Shown here one piece after another: positions 1 to 6,122 of a DNA stretch of 8,952 nucleotides. How positions within the stretch are numbered: the first letter of the stretch is position 1; every line of letters starts with the position of its first letter. Source of the stretch: Actinomycetota bacterium. Lineage in GTDB: Bacteria; Actinomycetota; Acidimicrobiia; IMCC26256; PALSA-610. The position numbers and the translations under genes are program-made. The stretch covers positions 1-8,952 of the forward strand of contig JAUZEI010000244.1 in NCBI GenBank assembly GCA_030839105.1. The letters are read 5' to 3'. The notes beneath the pieces were generated by a model. That model searched no databases. It was not told the origin of the DNA and saw only the letters and a list, made by a program, of their open reading frames with translations.

Positions 1-648
1 CACGAATGTGCTGCGCGCGGGCCGGAGCTCGCGCACCTCGACCGGTATCTCCGCCGTTCGGAGACCCGCCCGCTCGACGCGCAGGATCAGCTCCGTATCG
101 AACAGGTCCTGCCCGAACGTGCAGATCCGGGCATAGGGCTCGACCACGGCGCGCTGCATCGCCTTGATCCCGTGCGTATCGGACACCTGTAAACCGAACA
201 GGACGCGCAGGATCATGGAGAACACGAGCGTGGCGAGCTTGCGGATCGGATCTCGATTGTCGTTCGAGCCTTCGCCGCGTTTGGAACCGACGACGATCGC
301 CGGTCCGTCCGCAGCCAACACCTGACCGACCGCCTCGTCGAGGAAGTCGAGGTCGAAATAGTCGGCGTCGAAATTGACCACAGCGTCGCCTCGGGCAAGG
401 AGCAGGCCGGCGCGCAGGGCACGGCCGTAGTCGGCCTTCGGGCGGTGCTCCACTCGCAGTTCCGGCAACTCCGCGGCGAGCTGCTCCGCGAGCGTGAGCG
501 TTCCGTCGGTCGAGCCGTTCTCGACGATCATCACCTCGAACGCGTGTCCGCGCGCGCGTAACCCGTCGATGACGCTCTTCACCGACGTCGCGAGGATCTC
601 GGCTTCGTTGAACGCCGGCATCACGACCGACACTCTCGGGGCGGTCAT
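1..648 (-). CDS. Family 2 glycosyltransferase (DPM1-like), 3' end missing
   Basis: The 216 codons visible run in frame to the window edge; the C-terminus is missing. Seen: a GT-A nucleotide-sugar fold opening with VSVVMPAFNE (residues 6-15), ENGSTDGT (43-50), the KADYGRALRAG stretch (71-81) typical of polyprenyl-phosphate mannosyl/glucosyltransferases, the metal-binding DAD (94-96) in VNFDADYFD, SDTHGIKAMQR (156-166) and FGQDLFDTEL (178-187). Family knowledge: such enzymes move a sugar from a nucleotide donor to a lipid phosphate or glycan at the inner face of the membrane. Donor and acceptor cannot be read here. No membrane segment is seen in the visible part; some relatives carry one at the C-terminus. 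The ATG overlaps the stop of the GH84 gene upstream (ATGA, 645-648), so the two are probably co-transcribed and translationally coupled. A weak AGG lies 5 nt before the start. The family call is secure and the substrate is open. Confidence 0.9.
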   Translation of the reverse strand, partial: MTAPRVSVVMPAFNEAEILATSVKSVIDGLRARGHAFEVMIVENGSTDGTLTLAEQLAAELPELRVEHRPKADYGRALRAGLLLARGDAVVNFDADYFDLDFLDEAVGQVLAADGPAIVVGSKRGEGSNDNRDPIRKLATLVFSMILRVLFGLQVSDTHGIKAMQRAVVEPYARICTFGQDLFDTELILRVERAGLRTAEIPVEVRELRPARSTFV

Positions 649-2270
649 GCGAGCCTGCGGTCGGAGAAGGGCAACGCGGCGCCGGCTGTGACGCGGGTCG
701 AGATCGGCCCCTGGCGAACGATGATCGTTCGGCCCCGGGCGTCGAAGGTGCCGTCGCGCGCAACCGCCCGCTCCTCGCCGTCGACGACGACATGCAGCGG
801 TGCGCCGGCCGCGCTCGTCCGCCAATCGTCGTAGGCGCGCAGGGCAATCCGGCAGAGCCGGTCGACTACGTTCGCGTCTTCGCGCACCGCGGCCCGGGCG
901 TCGAGCGCGGGTGCGCCATCGGGCATCTGCACGACCGGCGTGTAGATCGCGAACCGGGGACCGAACACGACCCGCTCATCGGTACGCGCGCCCTTCCAGA
1001 CGTACAGAACCATGAACGCGGAGTGCATTGCGGGCTCGGCATCGGGAGCCACCGCCCGGCCGCAAGGGTCGTCGCCGGTACCGGTCGCGGGCGGGAGAGC
1101 CGCGACGGGTCGGACGGCCTGGATCAACCGGAGTGCCGCAAGGCCTGCGTCGGCCGCCCGGCGTAGGGCCGCGGCCCACGGTCCGATCTCGGCCGCAAGC
1201 GGATCGGAGGGGTCGGCGGGCTCGGGGAACGCACCGGTGATCTGCCGGGCCGCGGTCAGCTCGGCTCGCAGCGCCCGGACCTCGTCGCCCCAGTCGGCGC
1301 CGCCGAGCGCGGCCTCGAGCGCGTCGACCCGTTGCGCGAGATCGAGCGTGTCCGGCTCGGCGATCGGGCTGTCGGAACAGGCGCGGGCCAGCACGCCCAA
1401 CGGCTCGGCGCGGGACTGCCCGACGTCGACGATCGCCTCCGCCCACGAGGCGGCGGAGTCGTAACCGTCGGGATCGCGGAGGAAGTCCATCGCGGTGCCG
1501 AGCGCGATCTGCGACGCGCGCGCCTGGGTCATGGGGTTGCAGAGCACGCCGCCGACGACATCGACGAGATCCGGGTCGCGTCCCCGGTACGGCCCGAGGT
1601 GCAACGACGCCGTCATGAGCGCGTCGTTCACGGGATAGTTGTCCCAGACGACCACGCGTCGATCGCCCAGCGCGCGGGTCCAACCTCGCGCGTCGTCGGC
1701 CGAGAGGCTCGGCGAGCACACGGTTGGACCCGTCCACATCACATCGACGGCGGCCGGCATGCCCGAGCCCAGCTCCGCGAGGTATGGCGACGGGCGTGTC
1801 CCGACGTATTCGGTCGGGCACATCGTCAGCGAGGCGCCGTCGAGCGCGGAGTGCAACCACGTGACGAGCGCGGCCTGGCGGGGTGCGAGCCCGGGTTGCA
1901 TCGGGATGTCGTCGAGCAGGAGCAGGAACCACGACACGCCGGCATCGCGCAGGGGCGCCAGTTTGCGCAACAGAGTCTGGCGATCGCTCGCCGACTCGTA
2001 GTGGATATCGAGCCCGGGGGAGATCGCGAAGCCGAACTGCACGCCGTGCGCGACTGCGTGCCCGGCAAGCTCGCCGAACTGCTCGAGCTCGGCCGAGTCG
2101 TAGGGCTCTCTCCACTCGGCCCGGTGGCGGGCATCGTCTTTGGGCGCGTAGGCATACGCATTCATGCCGCGTGCTGCCAGAAAGGAGATGACCTCGAGGC
2201 GGGCGTCATGCGTCCACGGCGTTCCGTAGAAGCCCTCAACGACACCGCGCACGGCGAACGAGCGCAGCAC
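645..2270 (-). CDS. GH84 beta-N-acetylglucosaminidase / O-GlcNAcase-like protein
   Basis: With the start chosen here the product is 541 aa. Seen: RGVVEGFYGTPW (8-19), APKDD (42-46), ISPGLD (83-88), the catalytic Asp pair in LLLLDDI (D120-D121), CPTEY (151-155), WTGP (179-182), WDN (209-211) and HLGPYRGR (224-231). These match, in order, the catalytic barrel of human O-GlcNAcase and bacterial GH84 enzymes, which cleave terminal beta-GlcNAc by substrate-assisted catalysis using two Asp. The barrel fills about residues 1-290. An Ala-rich helical stretch and a C-terminal domain (about 415-541) that I do not recognise follow. No signal peptide is visible, so a cytoplasmic role is likely; the natural substrate is unknown. 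Start: the frame stays open to 2426, but that would invade the divergent ligase. GTG at 2270 has a TANNNT box 7 nt upstream. An ATG at 2309 (554 aa), with GGAG 5 nt upstream, is the main alternative. It overlaps the downstream glycosyltransferase by 4 bp. Confidence 0.88.
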   Translation of the reverse strand: MLRSFAVRGVVEGFYGTPWTHDARLEVISFLAARGMNAYAYAPKDDARHRAEWREPYDSAELEQFGELAGHAVAHGVQFGFAISPGLDIHYESASDRQTLLRKLAPLRDAGVSWFLLLLDDIPMQPGLAPRQAALVTWLHSALDGASLTMCPTEYVGTRPSPYLAELGSGMPAAVDVMWTGPTVCSPSLSADDARGWTRALGDRRVVVWDNYPVNDALMTASLHLGPYRGRDPDLVDVVGGVLCNPMTQARASQIALGTAMDFLRDPDGYDSAASWAEAIVDVGQSRAEPLGVLARACSDSPIAEPDTLDLAQRVDALEAALGGADWGDEVRALRAELTAARQITGAFPEPADPSDPLAAEIGPWAAALRRAADAGLAALRLIQAVRPVAALPPATGTGDDPCGRAVAPDAEPAMHSAFMVLYVWKGARTDERVVFGPRFAIYTPVVQMPDGAPALDARAAVREDANVVDRLCRIALRAYDDWRTSAAGAPLHVVVDGEERAVARDGTFDARGRTIIVRQGPISTRVTAGAALPFSDRRLA

Positions 2271-2283
2271 GGGCACGACACTA
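2271..2283 (-). promoter_or_regulatory. Candidate leaderless -10 box for the GH84/GT2 operon
   Basis: On the minus strand TAGTGT (2283 to 2278) is followed by 7 nt and then GTG at 2270. This is the spacing expected if transcription starts on the first base of the start codon. No TTGAC-like -35 is visible 16-18 nt further upstream. If the ATG at 2309 is the real start, this box lies inside the gene and means nothing. Confidence 0.35.
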
Positions 2284-2294
2284 TCGGCGGCGCG

Positions 2295-2307
2295 TACGCT
2301 CCGATCC
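2295..2307 (+). promoter_or_regulatory. Candidate leaderless -10 box for the AMP-forming ligase
   Basis: TACGCT (2295-2300) fits TANNNT and sits 7 nt before the ATG at 2308. The ligase has no clear Shine-Dalgarno sequence, which agrees with a leaderless mRNA. The expected -35 region (about 2272-2277) resembles no consensus and overlaps the -10 box of the divergent GH84 gene, so the two promoters would be interlocked. Confidence 0.4.
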
Positions 2308-3873
2308 ATGACCGCTCCGCTCGATGCCCTCGCCGTCCACGCGCAGAACACACCCGACAAGGTCGCCGTCGTCGTCGACGCGAGTGGTGGGGCAACCCCG
2401 TCGAGCACCACGTTCCGCGAGCTCAACGATCAGATCAACCGCCTCGGGAACGGTCTCGTGGCGATCGGAGCCCGCTCGGGCGATCGGCTCGTGTGGTGCG
2501 GCCCGAACTCGCTGGAAGTGATCGTCACGATTCACGCGGCTCGCAAGTGCAACCTGGTCGCAGTTCCCCTCTCGTACCGCTTCAACGCCGACGAGATGCA
2601 GTACGTCATCGACAACTCCGACGCGACCGTCGTCGTCATCGACGCCGAGGAGGCTCCGCTGGTCGCGTCGGTGCGCGATCAGCTCCCGAAGCTGCGCGCG
2701 GTTGTCGTGTTCGGTGGTCCGGTGCCCACCGGAAGCGGATTCCTTGCGTGGGACGACGTGTGCGCCGATCAGCCGACGAGCGAGCCCGACGTGGCCGCCA
2801 CCAGCGAAGCGGGTGCCGCGATGATCTACACGTCGGGCACGACCGGCAAGCCGAAGGGAGCATTGCGTACGCGAACCGACCGCCAGATCGTGTTCGCGCT
2901 CCTCGACCAGCTCCGGTTGTTGCACGAGAACTCGGTGCACCTCACCACGGGGCCGATGTACCACTCCGGCCCACTCGCGTTCGCGTCACTCGCGCACACC
3001 CTCGGCGCACCGATCATCGTGCTGCGTAAGTTCGATCCCGTCCGCTGGATCGCGCTCGTCAAGGAACACCGAGTCACCAACTCGTTCTCTGCGCCGACCC
3101 AGCTCAAGCGGATCGTTTCGCTCCCCGACGCCGAGCTCGAGCACGCCGATCTCTCGTCGATGATCTGTCTGATCGCGAACGCGGCGCCCGTGCCGTACCC
3201 ACTGAAGCAGGAGATCGTCGAGAAGCTCGGTGACGGCTTCCTCTTCGAGGTGTACGGATCGACGGAGCTGGGAGTAGACACCGTGCTCGCACCGGAGGAT
3301 CAGCTCCGCAAGCCCGGCTCGTGCGGAAAGCCATACGGAGGTATCCGGATCCGGATCGTGAAGGACGACGGCGAGATTGCGGCGCCGGGCGAAGCCGGCG
3401 AGCTGTTCGTGCGCACGAATCTCGCGATGGACGGCTACCACCACACCGACGAGCAGCTCACCGAATTGGCCGACGACGAGTGGAAGTCGGTCGGCGACGT
3501 CGCGTACGTCGACGAGGAGGGCTACGTCTATATCTGCGATCGCAAGAAAGACATGATCATCTCGGGTGGAGTCAACATCTATCCCGCCGAGATCGAGGCC
3601 GTCCTGTACGCGCACCCCCAGATCCTCGACGCGGCGGTGTTCGGCGTGCCCGACGACGAGTGGGGCGAACGCGTGCACGCGATCGTGCAGGCGAAGTCCG
3701 GCGAGACGATCGACCTCTACGAACTGCGAACCTTCGCCGAATCACGCCTCGCGCGCTACAAGCAGCCGCGCGAGTACGAGATCCGCGCCGAGCTCCCGCG
3801 CACCGACTCGGGGAAGCTGCTGAAGCGCGTGTTGCGCGACGAATACTGGCGCGACCGCGACACCGCAGTGTGA
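2308..3873 (+). CDS. AMP-forming acyl-CoA synthetase (ANL superfamily)
   Basis: A complete 521-aa protein of normal family length. It adenylates a carboxylic acid with ATP, releasing PPi, then transfers the acyl group to CoA. Seen: the phosphate-binding loop YTSGTTGKPKGA (174-185), YGSTE (316-320), the ATP-ribose Asp in SVGD (D397), the hinge DRKKD (411-415) followed by GVNIYPAEIE (421-430), and the C-terminal catalytic Lys in TDSGKLLKR (K503). All catalytic motifs are intact. The N-terminus (LDALAVHAQNTPDK) is typical of the family, which supports the ATG at 2308. No membrane segment is seen. The acid substrate cannot be assigned from motifs; a medium- or long-chain fatty acid, an aromatic acid or a steroid side chain are all possible. 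It is divergent from the GH84 gene and is followed, 76 bp on, by an ADP-forming ligase behind its own promoter, so the two ligases need not be one operon. Confidence 0.93.
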   Translation: MTAPLDALAVHAQNTPDKVAVVVDASGGATPSSTTFRELNDQINRLGNGLVAIGARSGDRLVWCGPNSLEVIVTIHAARKCNLVAVPLSYRFNADEMQYVIDNSDATVVVIDAEEAPLVASVRDQLPKLRAVVVFGGPVPTGSGFLAWDDVCADQPTSEPDVAATSEAGAAMIYTSGTTGKPKGALRTRTDRQIVFALLDQLRLLHENSVHLTTGPMYHSGPLAFASLAHTLGAPIIVLRKFDPVRWIALVKEHRVTNSFSAPTQLKRIVSLPDAELEHADLSSMICLIANAAPVPYPLKQEIVEKLGDGFLFEVYGSTELGVDTVLAPEDQLRKPGSCGKPYGGIRIRIVKDDGEIAAPGEAGELFVRTNLAMDGYHHTDEQLTELADDEWKSVGDVAYVDEEGYVYICDRKKDMIISGGVNIYPAEIEAVLYAHPQILDAAVFGVPDDEWGERVHAIVQAKSGETIDLYELRTFAESRLARYKQPREYEIRAELPRTDSGKLLKRVLRDEYWRDRDTAV

Positions 3874-3879
3874 CGCCGG

Positions 3880-3908
3880 ACCCGGGGCCATTGACCGCAC
3901 ACCCGGGT
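3880..3908 (+). terminator. Possible stem-loop after the AMP-forming ligase
   Basis: ACCCGGG (3880-3886) can pair with CCCGGGT (3902-3908) around a 15-nt loop, beginning 7 nt after the ligase stop codon. There is no run of T after it, so it is not a classical intrinsic terminator. Both arms are also self-complementary CCCGGG cores, which makes the prediction weak. Confidence 0.2.
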
Positions 3909-3910
3909 GT
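3899..3910. repeat. 12-bp perfect palindrome, possible operator
   Basis: ACACCCGGGTGT is a perfect 12-bp palindrome ending 3 bp before the proposed -35 hexamer of the next gene. A dimeric regulator could bind there. A palindrome of this length is expected a few times by chance in 9 kb of GC-rich DNA, so position is the only argument. It shares its right half with the possible stem-loop at 3880-3908. Confidence 0.3.
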
Positions 3911-3913
3911 CGG

Positions 3914-3949
3914 TTGCCGAGCGAACCGCCACCGCTAGCCTCGGCCGCC
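3914..3949 (+). promoter_or_regulatory. Promoter of the ADP-forming ligase (leaderless)
   Basis: TTGCCG (3914-3919), a 16-nt spacer and TAGCCT (3936-3941) form the best -35/-10 pair in the window. Eight nt later comes the GTG at 3950, so the transcript would begin at or next to the start codon; no Shine-Dalgarno sequence is present. The in-frame TTG at 3914 is better read as part of the -35 box than as a start codon. Confidence 0.55.
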
Positions 3950-6121
3950 GTGCCGACCCTCTCGGAAGCCGCTTCGAAGCAACTTCTCGCGGGCTACGGC
4001 GTTCCCATCCTCGAAGAACGCACCGCGGGCGACGCGCCGGGCGCCACCGCCGCCGCCGAGGCGCTCGGCTATCCGGTGGTCCTCAAGCTCTGCGGCGACA
4101 CGATCGCACACAAGACCGAACGCGGCCTCGTCCGACTCGAGCTGGCGGACGCGGCGGCGGTCGGCGCGGCCGCCGCCGAACTCCTCGCCGCCGCCCGTCC
4201 CGACGACGGCCGGGTCGAGCTCCTCGTGGCGCCGATGGTTCGGGGTGCGCGCGAGCTCATTGCGGGTCTCGTGCGCGATCCGCAGTTCGGTCCGTGCGTC
4301 ATGTTCGGCGTCGGGGGTGTGCTCGCCGAAGCGCTCGGTGACGTGGCCTTTCGGTTGGTGCCGCTGAGCGAGCGCGACGCCGAGGACCTGCTCGACGATC
4401 TGGCGACCCAGAAGTTGCTGGAGCAGTTCCGCGGTGAACCCGCCATCGATCGCGCCGCGGTCGTTGCGACGCTCGTCGGACTGTCGCGCCTCGCCGAGGA
4501 ACGACCCGATGTCGCGGCCGTCGACCTGAACCCGCTCATCGTCGTCGACGGCAAACCGGTGGCAGTCGACGCATTGGTCGAGCTCGACGCGTCCGCCGTC
4601 GCGGGAACAGCATCGCTGTCGTCATCCTCCGGCGCAGCGCCGCGTAGGCGTCCGACCGATGCATCCTTTCGCGCGCTCTTCGAACCGCGGGGCGTCATCG
4701 TGGCCGGCGCGTCGACCCATCCCGGAAAGTTCGGCTTCGTCGCGCTCCACAACATCCTGTCGTCCGGGTACCGCGGGCGTATCGCCGCGACGAATCTCGA
4801 GGCGACTCCGGTTCTCGGCGTCGAGTCGTTCCGTACGGTCGACGAGTTGCCCGACGGTCCGTGGGATCTCGTCTTCGTCTGCACGCCCGCGAGCGCGAAC
4901 GCCGAGCTGTTACGCGCGTGCGCCCGCCGCGGAGTCCGCGCCGCGTTCCTCACCAGCGCCGGATACGGCGAGGCCGGTCCCGACGGCGTGCGTGCCCAGC
5001 AGGAACTCGTCGCGCTTGCCGACGAGCTCGGCGTGCTCCTCGCCGGACCGAACGGTCAGGGCGTGGTCTCGACTCCCGTGCACCTCTGCGCGCAGATCGT
5101 CGCTCCGTACCCGCCGGCCGGCCGCATCGCGATTGCGAGCCAGTCCGGCAACTTCGTTTCGTCGTTCGAGAACTGGGCGGTGCAGACGGGCGTCGGCGTG
5201 AGCCGGGCGGTCTCGGCCGGAAACGCGGCGGCGGTCACCGTCGCCGACTATCTCGACTGGTACGCCGACGACGACGAGTCGGCGGTCGGTCTCGCGTACG
5301 TCGAAGGAGTCGACGACGGCCGGGAGTTGTTCGAGCGCCTGTCGGCCGTTGCCCGCCGCAAGCCCGTCGTGCTCGTGAAGGGCGGTACTACCGCGAGTGG
5401 TCAGCGCGCGGCCGCGAGCCACACCGGAAGCCTCGCGGCGGACGACCGCATCTTCGACGGCATGTGCCGCCAGGCCGGGATAACGCGGGCGACGACCGTC
5501 GAGGAGGCGTTCGAGGCCGCGGGAACCTTCGCCACGCAACCCTTGCCCCGCGGTCCGCGCACCGCCGTGCTCACCACCGCGGGCGGTTGGGGAGTGGTGA
5601 CCGCCGACGCGATTGCCCGCGCCCCGGGCCTCGAGCTCGCGCCGCTGCCCGACGACCTCCGCGCCGCCGTCGACGAGAAGCTCCCACCCCGCTGGAGTCG
5701 CAACAACCCCATCGACTTCGCCGGGGGCGAGACACGCGACACCATCCCGGAGGTGATGGCGCTCGTCGCGGGGCACGCGCAGATCGACTCGATCGTCTAC
5801 CTGGGCGTGGGCATCCAGTCGAACCAGGCGCGTCTGCTGCGCGAAGGACGGTTCTATCCCGATCATGGGATCGAACGGATCGTCGCCTACCACGAGCGCC
5901 AGGATGCCCGTTTCGCGCGCGCCGCGGCCGAGATCTCCGCTGCAACGGGAAAACCCATCCTCACCGCCACCGAGCTCGCAGTCGCGCAACCCGACAATCC
6001 GGGCCCGGCAACGGTCCGCGCGACGGGCCGGCTCTGTTATTCGAGCGCGAACCGCGCCGTCGTCGCGCTCGCACACCTCTGGCAGCACGCGCAGTTCCGG
6101 AACGCGCGCGGCCTGCCGTGA
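3950..6121 (+). CDS. ADP-forming acyl-CoA synthetase, ATP-grasp domain first
   Basis: The product is 723 aa. The family interconverts acyl-CoA + ADP + Pi and free acid + ATP + CoA through phosphohistidine intermediates (acetate/acyl-CoA ligase, succinyl-CoA synthetase relatives). Seen: an ATP-grasp domain (about 3-213) with the His of AHKTERG (H54) and VDLNPL (191-196); a Ser/Ala/Arg-rich linker (about 214-236); a CoA-binding Rossmann domain starting FEPRGVIVAGAS (244-255); then the succinyl-CoA-synthetase-like ligase domains with ASQSGNF (396-402) and the phospho-accepting His in SHTGSLA (H491). The order is beta-like then alpha-like, the reverse of PatZ-type single-chain enzymes, and no acetyltransferase domain is attached. 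Start: GTG 3950 is 8 nt after a good -10 box; the TTG at 3914 would add 12 residues that overlap the promoter. The acid substrate is unknown. The stop lies 1 bp before the carboxypeptidase start, so the two are probably co-transcribed. Confidence 0.9.
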   Translation: MPTLSEAASKQLLAGYGVPILEERTAGDAPGATAAAEALGYPVVLKLCGDTIAHKTERGLVRLELADAAAVGAAAAELLAAARPDDGRVELLVAPMVRGARELIAGLVRDPQFGPCVMFGVGGVLAEALGDVAFRLVPLSERDAEDLLDDLATQKLLEQFRGEPAIDRAAVVATLVGLSRLAEERPDVAAVDLNPLIVVDGKPVAVDALVELDASAVAGTASLSSSSGAAPRRRPTDASFRALFEPRGVIVAGASTHPGKFGFVALHNILSSGYRGRIAATNLEATPVLGVESFRTVDELPDGPWDLVFVCTPASANAELLRACARRGVRAAFLTSAGYGEAGPDGVRAQQELVALADELGVLLAGPNGQGVVSTPVHLCAQIVAPYPPAGRIAIASQSGNFVSSFENWAVQTGVGVSRAVSAGNAAAVTVADYLDWYADDDESAVGLAYVEGVDDGRELFERLSAVARRKPVVLVKGGTTASGQRAAASHTGSLAADDRIFDGMCRQAGITRATTVEEAFEAAGTFATQPLPRGPRTAVLTTAGGWGVVTADAIARAPGLELAPLPDDLRAAVDEKLPPRWSRNNPIDFAGGETRDTIPEVMALVAGHAQIDSIVYLGVGIQSNQARLLREGRFYPDHGIERIVAYHERQDARFARAAAEISAATGKPILTATELAVAQPDNPGPATVRATGRLCYSSANRAVVALAHLWQHAQFRNARGLP

Positions 6122-6122
6122 C

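Noticed and set aside
213..422. Separate 69-codon minus-strand gene
   Set aside because: It is an out-of-frame shadow of the glycosyltransferase, which is continuous and motif-bearing through this region.
2271..2426. N-terminal extension of the GH84 frame to 2426
   Set aside because: It would overlap the divergent ligase by 119 bp, and the extra residues have no family support. The choice left is GTG 2270 or ATG 2309.
1332..3029. 565-codon plus-strand open frame across the GH84 gene and the start of the ligase
   Set aside because: It is antisense to GH84 motifs and out of frame with the ligase. Its composition is Arg/Gly-rich shadow coding of GC-rich DNA, and no domain is visible.
3914..3949. 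TTG at 3914 as start of the ADP-forming ligase
   Set aside because: The TTG forms part of a good -35 box matched to TAGCCT at 3936-3941, and the 12 added residues are not typical of the family.
5865..6122. 86-codon extension of the carboxypeptidase into the preceding gene
   Set aside because: The residues are Ser/Arg/Pro-rich shadow of the ligase reading frame. The signal or anchor helix follows ATG 6123 directly, as expected for an exported protein.
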